Shown here one piece after another: positions 24,201-33,939 of a stretch of 64,000 nt of DNA. The position numbers and the translations under genes are program-made. The number at the start of each line of letters is the position of its first letter. The stretch's first letter is position 1. The notes under the pieces are model-generated. The model ran no database searches and was not told where the DNA came from. It saw only the letters and a program-made list of their open reading frames with translations. This DNA comes from Ciona intestinalis (taxonomy: Eukaryota; Chordata; Ascidiacea; Phlebobranchia; Cionidae): NCBI RefSeq assembly GCF_000224145.3, contig NC_020170.2, positions 2,909,589-2,973,588 on the forward strand. Reading direction: 5' to 3'.

Positions 24201-27200
24201 TAACTTTTAAACAAAAGAAACTTACAGTGAGTTTTCATATTAAATTTAAAGGAAAAAATTCCATTGAAAGGAAAAGCATAGCATAGCATAAAACCAATAC
24301 AATAAAAATGACTTTAAATATATTTATAGTTTACCTTATACACACATAAATGTATGGTAGAAAGCAAAGCAGCAAACGGTTCAGCCAGCACAGATTTATC
24401 CGCAGAGGTAGCGATACATTTCGATAATTTAAACGGGGGAATTATGTCTTCTGACTCTTCATAATATAACCTTGTAATGCAGGGAATGTATTAATTATAA
24501 AAGAAATATCTTTACAGAAATATGTATATTTATATATATATATATATATACAGTAGGGTGGGGAAGACGGAACACCCTTTACCTCCATTTTATCGCCCCG
24601 TTTAGTAGTAAACAAAGAACATTCAAGAAATTATAAAACTATATGCCCATAACTTCCATTGACCGTTAGTAATTGTTTAAAACACGATCAGGATATTTAT
24701 ATATTATGTGCTAAAGGTGTCCCATCTTCCCCCACCCTACTATATATCATGTTTTAAATTTTTGAAACATTATTTAATTTAATTCTTTTTTTTCTTTAGG
24801 CATGTATTCGCAGTTTCTTGTCAAATAATTTAATACATTCAATGCTTGCGGTATTGTACAGAACTATATAAGGGGCAATAGGCCAGCTCTGTCCTAAAAT
24901 TCCAAAAACCTTGGCATACCACGGCCTAGAGTCTCACCCATACAGAACAGAAAGAAAAAATACAAGGAACAGCTCAAGCCTACGAATTAGATTTCCTAGC
25001 AGGCCACAGCTTAAAGAGTTCACTATTTCATAATAAAAAGTTAATCTAACAATAATATAGCAGAACTTACTTTAAATGGTTAAGCAAGTAATCCAATATA
25101 TATGGTGTAAGCCGTGGGTTTGTGGCAACAACTTCAGCAAGATTTCGATAAATTATTATTTTCACTTCCGCTTGTTGGGTGAAGCAATGTTGGGATAATG
25201 TTTGTAAAACTTCCAAGCAAAGAAGTTCATTGTTTACTTTGCGCCCTTGACTGCCTACAAGTTGTGATTGAGTTTGCTGCAAAACAGTAAAAAAATTTGC
25301 TGCAAAAAAAAGACAATTTTGGTGCAAAATGGTAAAGAGAATTTAGAAAAAAAACTAATGACTACTCTACAGACTACCTTGTAAAAAATTAACCATTAAG
25401 GAATAACCATTAATCAGGCCTGTATTTTCCACATTTTAAAGGCAACTGTACCAAAATCACTCACAAAGTTACATTTGTGGAAACTCCTAAGCGGGTATGA
25501 GATTTGTGAAACTAAAAACCTGTGTTATAACGACTGTTGTTGCCCCATCATACAAGAATAAATAATGCTCAAGTCATTTATTCATTAATTTTCCATTTAG
25601 ATATAGAAAAAATTAAAATTTAAAAATATTGTCATTTATTCATTCATCTTTAATTCAAAAACATACAAAACTATGAACAATTTCACAGATGATATATTTA
25701 CTTACAGTGCTGGCAGTTGAAAATATAGACTGAGTTGACTGACTTGATATTTGACTTAATGAAGTTATTTCAGAAAGAGGAAAGTTTTGTACGACGAGTA
25801 AGAAGCCAGTAGCTGCTGAAATCCGACAGTTTACATCACTAAAAAAATATTAACAGTAACTTAAAAAAAAATAATAAAAAGTGTGAAAAATAAATAGAAC
25901 TAATTTTAAAAAAGAAAAAAATATTTTCATGTTTTTAAAAACTACAATACATAACAATAAATAAGAGCTTTTAAAATAAATCACAAAACAATGCATATAA
26001 AATGCCAAAATTTTTGATAAATAACAAAAAAAATTTTTACCGTGAAGACAACAGCTTACGAAGAACCACAAGTAGTGAATCTCTTAATGCACCGTTGTTT
26101 TTTACAAGTGGCATAATTGCTGGTAATAACTTGTGTGCATTGTACGGATGCATCATGTACATTTCTTCTAGCAATGCTTTTAGCTTGAGAATAATAAAAA
26201 TATTATTAACATATATATTCATTTTTTTATCATTTTTTTTGTAGACTAAGGTACAAATTATAATAATATATGTATATATATAACTAAAAACGTATTACTA
26301 CTTTTTTATAAAGATCAGAAGGGTATTAAATTTGTATTAACTGATTAATAAAAAAAGTATTTTTTTTATTTAAATTAGAACAAGGTTACCTGATTTATAG
26401 ATTGTTGAAATGCATATGGATAGGTTTTTATTATTTCCTTTAGTAAACCTAAAAATTACAAATTTTAAACTAATATTATCAGAATATAATATTAAATTAA
26501 ATAAACATTTTACTCCAAAATTGTAAAAATCTCCTCCAATAATGTAAAAGCAAGTAGCATAAATTTCAATAAATAAAATTCTAAAATGGGCTTCAAAATT
26601 CTAGATAAGTAAACAAAAACAGTTCTCCACTTTTCTTAACCAGGAGCACTGAGACTTTATACTTGGATAATGCTGTTACACAGTGCCAAATAAAATCAGC
26701 TTTTATGCAGCTTAAAATCAGTTCTTATTTGCACTATGACTTTTTATGCTGTTGTCATTTTAAGAGGATTTTAGTCCAACAAAGTAAAAAAAACATCTCA
26801 CGAATAAAATGATAAGCAGGCATATCGGAACTTGATTGTATTTGGTCAATAACACGTTGTATAATATCCTTTCTAGTTATATGATGTGTTTTAAACGTAG
26901 CAGCCAGTAACGTCAACCCAATATCACAACATTCTTGTCTTGGTGAATGCGATTTGGCAATTTCTCTTTCCATGCATCGCCCAAACGCTCCTGAAAATAA
27001 TATTGTTTTACAAAAAGGCTTACCGTGGGTTAATTTAGATAAAGAACTATTATATAGTAGGGTGGGGGAAGATGGGACACCTTTAGGACATAATATACAA
27101 ATATCCTGATCAAGTTTAAACCAATTAACAACAATCTATGGGGGTCGTGAGGACACGGTTTTACAATTCTTTTTACTACCAAATGGGATGAGAAAATAGA

Positions 27201-30200
27201 ATGAAAAGGTATCCCATCTTCCCCCACCCTACTGAATGTATAATACATTAAATAATGGTTGTGTGGAGTTGGGTGTGTCAGATGATAATATATTAACAAT
27301 CATTAAACTGCTAAATTCACCGTTTTTAATAATTTTTCTTAATAATAATTCAAGAATCTTTATTCTATATATATATATATATGTATGTGTAATTCCAGAT
27401 ATTTATATAGCAATATTTTAAGTTTTTAACATTAAAAAACATAAAAACTATATTATTAATTTATTACTAATAAAAATGCTAACCGTTTTCATGACAAAAC
27501 AATATAAACACCAAAAATTTAAACAAAACTAGCAAAGTATGCTGTGTGAAATATACATTAATTCGTAATTTTTTTATTTTAAATACAATTTACCTGGTTT
27601 CGGACCATAGCATGACATAAGGTTAAACCCGAGATCCAGTATTCCACTAAGGACATATTCCCAACCATTCCTACAGTTCTTCACCTGTGTTTAAAACATA
27701 TGTCATTTGTTCGGCTGATAAACTTAGTGTTTAATACAACTTACCACTTTAAGCAAGATGTCTTTTACATTGGGCGGGAATTTTGTAACTTCTTGAAGCC
27801 ATTTGCTTTTCTGCATTTTATGCCTGTCCTGGCAACTCCTAAAAAACAGCCAAACTTTTTTTCAAAAACGGAAAAAATTGCAACTTAAAAGTGATACATA
27901 TTTAAAAGTTTGATAAAAAAATCTGCTGTGCGGTATTGACTCCTGCTCGGTATTTTATTCATTAAATTACAAAAGTGAATATCCATTCTATATGGGTGAG
28001 GTCCTACTGCCTTTTATGTCATGGGACCTTTGATTTGGGCTGGGGATAGCACATTACCCCACAAAAGTGACTTTTGTTTTTATATGGCAGATTTAAATGA
28101 GCAAGTACATACTTGTTAATAATCAGCCGCACAAGTGTTTGTGTCTCCTCATTATATCTGCTATCCTGGGCAAGAACTAATCCAAGAGCAATGAAAAATG
28201 GTGACATTACTTCGTGGGAGAGTGTCTCTTTTGCACTCTGTAATATAAGGTCTTAAATTTAATGGTTATATAGTAGGATGGGAGAAGATTAGATAGGACA
28301 CCTTTTCATTCTATTTTCCCATTGCATTTAGTAGTAAACAAAGAAAATTCAAAGAATTATAAAACCGTTTCCTCACGACTCCCATCATAGACCATTGTTA
28401 AATTTTAAAACACGTTTAGGATATTTGGATATTATGTGCTAAAGGTGTCCCGTCTTCCCCAACCTACTATAACTCATTTAACACTTAATGTTTACTACAT
28501 AATCTCTCTACTAAATCAGGCACATGGGAACTGGTATAAATTAACAATAATTTTTTTTTCATTTTGTTACCAATCTTGCATTCATAACGGAATTTATTTA
28601 TGTACATTTATTTAGTTGGGCAAAAATTTATATCACAAACAACTTAACTGTGTACAATCTTAGAGTAGGAATGGAAATGTTCACACATATTTACCTTTAG
28701 TATTTTCATAAGTCCTTTCCCTAAAGCATGATTCTGGCGAACAGTGTTACTGATATATAAAAGGACTGTTCCTTCTACAGATCGTAATTCATTTGTACTC
28801 GTAACTGACATGTTTAGTGAATTTTCACTGTCTAAACACAAAAAGTAAACAATAAAAAGGCTAAGTTTTAATAATAACATGCATTTTAATAGAAATAACT
28901 AGACAGACTATGCTGTCATATACTTTAACACCCCAGTTTTAACACATTATATAATCCCTTCTAAATCCAGACTATAATAGGACTAGGAGAGTAACTGTAT
29001 TTTGACTATGTCTTCATAGATTTTTTGACGCCACAGCAGTTGGTTAGCACGCCTGCCTCTTAACCCAGAGGTAATAGAACAAGGCTACACACACTTAACA
29101 TATGCTCCAACCCAGTGGTCACTATTTACTAATGGGTTGCCAAATTATCAGCTACACATAAAAAATCCCCGAAAAATAATTACCCACAAAGTAACATACT
29201 TGGTAACTCGCAAGCTGGCGCAAGGTGTATGAACACCTGTGTTATAATTTATAACGACTGTTGCTTTCCGGCCCGCAAGGATAAAGTAAGTCACATACAT
29301 GCATAACTACTAACCAATATTCATTGAATGTTCTTCTTCAGCCAATTTCTCATCCAAGGACACAAAATGTTTTAAAACACCAAGCAGAGCAATTTCCACC
29401 TTTCCACAACTTGATGATAAACCTAACAACTGGTAAACATAGGGTGGAAGCTGCTGGGGGTCAATGGTGTGTAGCTGGTCAAGAAGTTTTAACAAAACAG
29501 AATCTATTTCATCAGATTCCAGTTTTATGTCCCTGTAAAAGTAGGTATGGTGTTTTTGTATATGTTGGTGCAGCCAAAAATGAAAAAAAATGTGGTTTAA
29601 ATAAAAAAAGTACATAAGGCCTTTATGCATAGGTGTTTCTTTTTACACAAAAAAATAGGGTCATGCAACCAAAAACTGTTCCGTCCGTGATTTCATACAT
29701 TGACACATTAGTGTCTAAACTGTTCTGACCAAAGGCACAGAATCTGAAATGGCAGCCAATTAGGCAAAATTGGCATCATAAAAAAATGTGCATTTATGGT
29801 AGTTGTATATAGTGCTAATAATTTTGACAGTTACTTTTAACTTACTTGAACATATTAGCCAGATTCACAACAGATTCAGTTGGCCATCTATAAGAACAAA
29901 GTTCTCGCACAATATACTTCTTATACTTAGTACCACTGACCACGTCCTCTGATTTCTCGTAACGAATACTGCTGTGAAGTTCAGCCACCTTTACAATCTA
30001 TAATTACAGCATATGCAGAAATATTAACGTAATTTACAATTTATAATTGTAACTGCCATTAAAAGAAGCTTTTAAAATATAAGAACATTTATTCCTAAAC
30101 CTGCTGGCTGCTGCAAAGCTTTCCAATTTTTTTAACTTGTAACTTACATGTAATGTACATATTTCCAATTTCAGGCTGTCGGAAAAAAATCCATGTCTAC

Positions 30201-30998
30201 TTTACAGTTGTTCTCTGCCATAATGGCAGATTTACATAAGTTTTTTTACTAAAGGATTAAAATATAGAACTATAATAAATAGTGTAAAGTAAGAAAATGT
30301 CCCACTTTACCCCTGTTTTACCAAAATTCTTTTGCATTCTTAACTAAACTTACCTTAGTGAATATTTTGAGCCATTTACCATCGCCCACCTCCCCATTAT
30401 GTATCATGGTTAACATGATGGAACATAACTCTACCAACTCAGATGGGGAAAGGCGGATCGCCTGTTAAAACATGATAACTAGCTAGTTGGTCACATGTTT
30501 TTCAGTGATAAGTTTAGTAGTTTACTTGCATTAATTGAAGACACCCCTTTGATTATAATTAATGAAAATATATAGGTAAAACACAAAAAATATATGAAAT
30601 GTTGAGAAACAAAAGAGACTTGTATGGAATGTCTTAAAATATTTAAGCACGTGCAAGCATACCTCATGGTTTAGTAAGTCTGTCAAATCCATTACAAATG
30701 AGTTCCGGACATTGGCGTCTTGAACAAACTTCAAACACATCTTGTAAATTGTAGAAACCACTTCAGATAACTCAGGTCTGCTCTCCCAAGCTAAAAAATG
30801 GATTACCAGATAATTTTGAACTTTATAAAGTAAACTAAGGCCAAAGTTACCGAGAAATATTGCTCGCAAAAGTTCCATGCATTTTTCATGGTTACCAGGC
30901 CTTAGAGCGTCCTTTACAAGCTTATTTAATGAACTTAAAGATTGTGACTTGATCTTCTCCACTATACTGTCCGTAGACTCGGCCTCTTGGTCCAACAT
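18226..30998 (-). CDS. FANCI: FANCI, Fanconi anaemia group I protein
   Basis: Twenty-eight exons give 1344 residues (human about 1328): 30998-30851, 30790-30663, 30461-30354, 29997-29846, 29532-29315, 28831-28695, 28237-28113, 27838-27745, 27684-27594, 26990-26802, 26448-26390, 26183-26041, 25838-25706, 25276-25071, 24470-24335, 24020-23892, 23825-23704, 23410-23253, 22793-22653, 22416-22263, 21677-21579, 21310-21120, 20837-20641, 20241-20088, 19972-19830, 19499-19284, 18876-18688, 18300-18226. FANCI pairs with FANCD2, clamps on DNA at stalled forks and is monoubiquitinated to start crosslink repair. Matches to human FANCI include LPPYVYQLLGLSSS, FNLMSCYGPKP and LIYSIEQHEKNL...DLMRHHRLTTTRDF. 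Lys526 in LLVVLRK aligns with human K523 by my recalled count. An S/TQ cluster follows (LSQISSQSTQS; QTQSQLVGSQG), as in human. The N-terminus starts at the first Met of the family-aligned segment (MLDQEAEST). Confidence 0.95.
18977..19215 (+). mobile_element. tRNA-headed SINE, degraded
   Basis: Head-like CTGGTTAGAGCACTCTAGCT, body CCTTGGGCAGGACACTTAAC, and tail GGTGTATGAAAAAAACACTT in order. It lies in the intron between FANCI exons 26 and 27. Confidence 0.7.
19658..19680. repeat. 23-bp poly-C run
   Basis: Uninterrupted C homopolymer in a FANCI intron, followed at once by a GGGTGAGGTC-family repeat (about 19684-19745). The length is likely imprecise in the assembly. Confidence 0.85.
20893..21005 (-). 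mobile_element. SINE body fragment
   Basis: Reverse-strand body: CCACTGGGTTGGAGCAATTG and GTGTCTTGCCCAAGGACACA. It sits just upstream of FANCI exon 23 in the gene's direction. A 60-bp body piece on the + strand lies at 19985-20042. Confidence 0.7.
21383..21475 (+). repeat. GGGTGAGGTC interspersed repeat
   Basis: The best-preserved copy: GTGGGTGAGGTCTTTGTCAA, GGGATTTAGGCCAGACTTGG, CCCATTACCCCAACACCCGG. FANCI intron. Confidence 0.6.
22028..22213 (+). mobile_element. MITE, subfamily A, left end clipped
   Basis: Begins at AAGATGGGACACCTTTAGCA and ends CTTTTCCCCACCCTACTATA. It lies in the intron after FANCI exon 20. Confidence 0.85.
22908..23073 (-). mobile_element. SINE head and body
   Basis: Read on the reverse strand it starts with a tRNA-like head (GCAAAGTGGTTAGAGCGTTC; box B-like CCAGGTTCAAAGCCC) and continues into the body. 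FANCI intron. Confidence 0.7.
24552..24746 (-). mobile_element. MITE, subfamily A, full length
   Basis: Ends GTAGGGTGGGGAAGACGG and CCATCTTCCCCCACCCTACT, with the TTTAGTAGTAAACAAAGAAC side first. It sits next to a TA run in the intron before FANCI exon 15. Confidence 0.9.
24865..24955 (-). repeat. GGGTGAGGTC interspersed repeat
   Basis: Reverse copy: GGGGCAATAGGCCAGCTCTG and CCTAGAGTCTCACCCATACA. FANCI intron. Confidence 0.5.
25452..25570 (+). mobile_element. SINE tail fragment
   Basis: AATCACTCACAAAGTTACAT, GTGTTATAACGACTGTTGTT. FANCI intron. Confidence 0.55.
27055..27235 (+). mobile_element. MITE, subfamily A, near full length
   Basis: TAGTAGGGTGGGGGAAGATG to CATCTTCCCCCACCCTACTG, intact except for a small central deletion before the TTTACTACCAAATGGGATG motif. 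FANCI intron 9. Confidence 0.9.
27990..28075 (+). repeat. GGGTGAGGTC interspersed repeat
   Basis: ATTCTATATGGGTGAGGTCC and GCACATTACCCCACAAAAGT. It sits close to FANCI exon 7. Confidence 0.5.
28271..28472 (-). mobile_element. MITE, subfamily A, full length
   Basis: TAGTAGGATGGGAGAAGATT to CGTCTTCCCCAACCTACTAT, with the TTTAGTAGTAAACAAAG side first. It lies just upstream of FANCI exon 7. Confidence 0.88.
29035..29305 (+). mobile_element. tRNA-headed SINE, nearly complete
   Basis: Head GGTTAGCACGCCTGCCTCTT, body TGCTCCAACCCAGTGGTCAC, tail AAAGTAACATACTTGGTAAC then AACGACTGTTGCTTTCC. FANCI intron 5. Confidence 0.8.
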
Positions 30999-31518
30999 TC
31001 TTAGAATAACAATTAGAAAACCAAAACAGACACAATTTACTAGTTCGCGGTAAAAATCAAAACAAATGTTGTTTTTTTCCCGCGATTCCCTCGTAACCAC
31101 GTGGTTTGTAAATGGTCACGCTACAGTGATTAACGGTACGCATTCCATGTCATGTGTTTGGGATTGCCGTGGTTTTTAAACTGAAATGTTTTTAGGAATT
31201 AATATTAGTTTTGTTTATAATGACGCTATGCAGTTTCATTATTTTAAAAGTAATGCATAGTTGCTTCGTTTTATGCTTAATTTAAAATTGTACACATAAA
31301 GAAAATCTGATTTATCTTATTACAATTTTTTGAAATGTAAACGATATTTAAATATTTGTATTCTTTAAACGGTAAATGAAACTTTTTATTCCCTTTTTTT
31401 ACGTTAAATTATGTAATACTATGTCAAATTCTAACATGATTAACTTTCTAACAGAAAGCAGTGTAAGAAATTATAGTAAACAATATAAAGTATTACATAC
31501 TTTGATTTTATAATTAAA
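30999..31518. promoter_or_regulatory. Divergent promoter interval between FANCI and VBP1
   Basis: FANCI starts at 30998 on the reverse strand and VBP1 at 31519 on the forward strand, so about 520 bp must serve both. No clear TATA box was found. TTTCTAACAG at 31446-31455 could be an acceptor for a 5' UTR intron or a spliced leader of VBP1. Confidence 0.5.
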
Positions 31519-32094
31519 ATGGAAGGTGACAGTAAAGTTGTTGAATCAAAACCCCATCTTGGAATCCCAGAAGCTGTCTTCGTTGAAGATGTTGCAAAAT
31601 ATTTGAAAGAACAAGGCTCCTGTACCTGTGAAGAAGCACTCAAAAAGTTGGAGGAAAATTATCAGAAATATAAACTCATGGAAGTAAATCTGCTGCAGAA
31701 AAAGCAGAGACTGAAGCAGCAAATCCCGGATTTGAAGTCCTCCCTGGATATTGTTAAGCACATGAAGAGTATAGAAGGCACAGACACCACAATGACGACA
31801 AACTTTTTTCTTTCAGGTGCTCTCCACGCTAAAGCAAAGATTCCCCCCACTAAAGAAGTTTGCTTATGGCTTGGTGCAAATGTCATGCTCTCGTACAGCA
31901 TAGAGGAGGCACTCGGGGTTTTGAATAAGAATTACACTACTGCTATTTCTCATTTAGATTCCGTCAACAAAGATTTAGAATACCTGAGAGACCAGTTTAC
32001 CACTACTGAAGTCATGTTAGCCCGCTTGTACAACTGGAATGTTAAACAAAGAAGAGCTGCTAAAGCCACCACTAATGGCTCAGACTCAAAATAA
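31519..32094 (+). CDS. VBP1: Prefoldin subunit 3 (VHL-binding protein 1)
   Basis: A single-exon frame of 191 residues, close to the human 197. Prefoldin is a six-subunit jellyfish-shaped chaperone that hands unfolded actin and tubulin to CCT; subunit 3 is one of its two alpha-type subunits. Visible are an N-terminal helix (EDVAKYLKEQGSCTCEEALK), the first coiled-coil arm (KLMEVNLLQKKQRLKQQIPD), the beta-hairpin region (LHAKAKIPPTKEVCLWLGAN, VMLSYSIEEAL) and the second arm ending LARLYNWNVKQRRA, a strong family signature. The first ATG of the frame gives the expected length. There are no introns, unlike the flanking FANCI and MCCC2. Confidence 0.96.
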   Translation: MEGDSKVVESKPHLGIPEAVFVEDVAKYLKEQGSCTCEEALKKLEENYQKYKLMEVNLLQKKQRLKQQIPDLKSSLDIVKHMKSIEGTDTTMTTNFFLSGALHAKAKIPPTKEVCLWLGANVMLSYSIEEALGVLNKNYTTAISHLDSVNKDLEYLRDQFTTTEVMLARLYNWNVKQRRAAKATTNGSDSK

Positions 32095-32530
32095 GATATT
32101 AAAATTTGTGTTTTGTGTTTGCTGTAGTTATTTTACGTTGAAAAAAACCTGCAAAGTGGGCGTAATTGTCCCATATAAATTGACCATAGCTGTTTTATAA
32201 CAGTGGTTCACATGAACAACACATAGAGTGTCGCTGAAAATGTTCCATAAAATATTAAGTTCTCTCTAACTTTTGAAGCATGTATGCATGTTTTTGCAAG
32301 TTCTAAGAAAAATGGCGTAATATTGGTTTAAAACAATCCTGTTGCATGTGTTTCAGTTTTGTTTTGATATTATACGTTCATGCAGTAAGGTATTGAACTA
32401 ACATAATTACTTAATATATAAGGTATTAGATAAAATTGTAACTGTTTGGATTTGTATTTAGGTCTTTAAACAGCTAGGTTTACTTTTAAATTTACCAAAA
32501 ATTTGCCAAAAAAAACTAAAGACTTGTAAA
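32095..32530. other. VBP1-MRPL41 spacer
   Basis: AT-rich, no gene. It holds the VBP1 3' UTR and the MRPL41 5' region. TTTGTATTTAG (ending 32461) and TTTAAACAG (ending 32472) are acceptor-like sites upstream of the next ATG. Confidence 0.4.
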
Positions 32531-32968
32531 ATGCGGTTAACTCTTGCTCTTCTTCAACGAATGTATCCGAAGAGCAGTTTTCGTCGTCCAATGGAGGGAA
32601 GAAACATGCGGAGGAAAAAGGAGCTATATCTATGGCCGATGACCTTCGGAGAGCTGGATGAGGAGGTTGAAGAAGATGGTCGAAGGATTCCAGTCCGGGA
32701 TCGCGTTCCGGAAGTTGTGGTTCCTGATCTGAAGGATTTTTCGTTGAAACCTTATGTTACTTATCGGGCTGAAGGGATACATCAGCCACCCACGCAAGCT
32801 AAAGATTTGTTTGACGCATTTTATGCCCCTGCTATTGAAGCGGAGTTACAGAATGTCCCGTTAGAAACTGTTCCCGAGTCTGTCTTAGAAAGTGATGAAA
32901 AACAACCTAAAAAAAGCTTTTTAACAAAAATATTTAAGAAAGATTCCACTAAAGAGGATTCAAAATAG
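32531..32968 (+). CDS. MRPL41: Mitochondrial ribosomal protein L41 (mL41)
   Basis: Intronless frame of 145 residues (human 137). The core PEVVVPDLKDFSLKPYVTYR followed by PPTQAKDLFDAFYAPAIEAE is the diagnostic region of L41, a metazoan-type component of the mitochondrial large ribosomal subunit. The N-terminus is basic (QRMYPKSSFRRPMEGRNMRR), as expected for a mitochondrial targeting signal. The C-terminus departs from vertebrates and ends in a lysine-rich tail (KKSFLTKIFKKDSTKEDSK). It lies 436 bp after VBP1 and 231 bp before LTO1 on the same strand. Confidence 0.9.
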   Translation: MRLTLALLQRMYPKSSFRRPMEGRNMRRKKELYLWPMTFGELDEEVEEDGRRIPVRDRVPEVVVPDLKDFSLKPYVTYRAEGIHQPPTQAKDLFDAFYAPAIEAELQNVPLETVPESVLESDEKQPKKSFLTKIFKKDSTKEDSK

Positions 32969-33199
32969 GTTGACAATATGGAAATCATTAAATTTAAATT
33001 ATTTTCAACTTGAATTTACTCCTTTTTGCCACTCATTTATCAATGCTGCTTATGTTAAACTGACCACCATGTAATACTTTCTGTAATATCAGTATGGTAT
33101 TAATGGTATAACTTGTTTAATATTATCTTTACTTAATTTTATTAGAAGAGTTAAGTTTTATTTAGTTTTCAACAGCATATTTTTTGAAAAATATTCATT

Positions 33200-33655
33200 A
33201 TGTCGTGTGAAGTAGATCATGTGACTAAAGCCAACCTATCAGAAGATGACCCATTCGATAGCATTGTCATGATAGAAAATCGAATGATGGAGCAGGGGTT
33301 CAAAAATGGTGTAGAAGAAGGCAAACTTGTTGGTCTTAAAGAGGGGGAATCGCTGGGCAAAAGCAAGGGTGCAGAGGTGGCAAAGGAAATTGCTTTTTAC
33401 CTTGGATTTTGCACTACTACATTGTTTATACTTAACCAAACTGAAAAGCTGACCAAAACCCAGCTTAAAGCACTTACTGTGTTAAACAATATGAAAACCA
33501 TGCTTTGCCGGCTGGAACATGAAAATGTATCTATGGCTAGTGTAATAGAAAATCTTGAAATGACAAAATCACAATTTAAGCAAATAACCTCATTGCTAAG
33601 AATAAAACAAACTTATACACAATCAAAGTATGGAAGCATGGGCTTATCTTTTTAA
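33200..33655 (+). CDS. LTO1: LTO1 (ORAOV1), Fe-S maturation adaptor for ABCE1
   Basis: Intronless frame of 151 residues (human 137). It carries the deca-GX3 signature as a run of glycines every fourth residue (GFKNGVEEGKLVGLKEGESL, then GKSKG) after the family start DPFDSIVMIENRMMEQG, and ends GSMGLSF against human GSGLSF. In the known family, LTO1 with YAE1 recruits the ribosome-recycling ATPase ABCE1/Rli1 to the cytosolic Fe-S assembly targeting complex. Only 231 bp separate it from MRPL41 and 284 bp from MCCC2. TTAGTTTTCAACAG (ending 33174) is an acceptor-like site 26 bp before the ATG. Confidence 0.92.
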   Translation: MSCEVDHVTKANLSEDDPFDSIVMIENRMMEQGFKNGVEEGKLVGLKEGESLGKSKGAEVAKEIAFYLGFCTTTLFILNQTEKLTKTQLKALTVLNNMKTMLCRLEHENVSMASVIENLEMTKSQFKQITSLLRIKQTYTQSKYGSMGLSF

Positions 33656-33939
33656 TAGTACAACATGCGCTATGAGCTGTACTGCCTACATGACCTTTGT
33701 TTGCATAGTGTTCTAGTTGCACCATACATCCTGTGTGTTTTCTTGCATTACTTTTCAATGATTTCTTTCCAAGAGATTTTACATTGTGTTTGATCGTTTG
33801 TCGTAACTGCTTGAGTTACTGGTATTATTTGTTAGGCACCTTTTTATTTTACAGAAGCGTGCAATACAGTTTTGTTTATCTAGTACTATTTATAATGGAA
33901 TAAGACCGATTTTGTAAGGAAATCTTAAAATTTCGAGCC

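Noticed and set aside
30290-30320. ATGTCCCACTTTACCCCTG as a MITE end
   Set aside because: It only vaguely matches the right inverted repeat, with no partner end or interior motifs.
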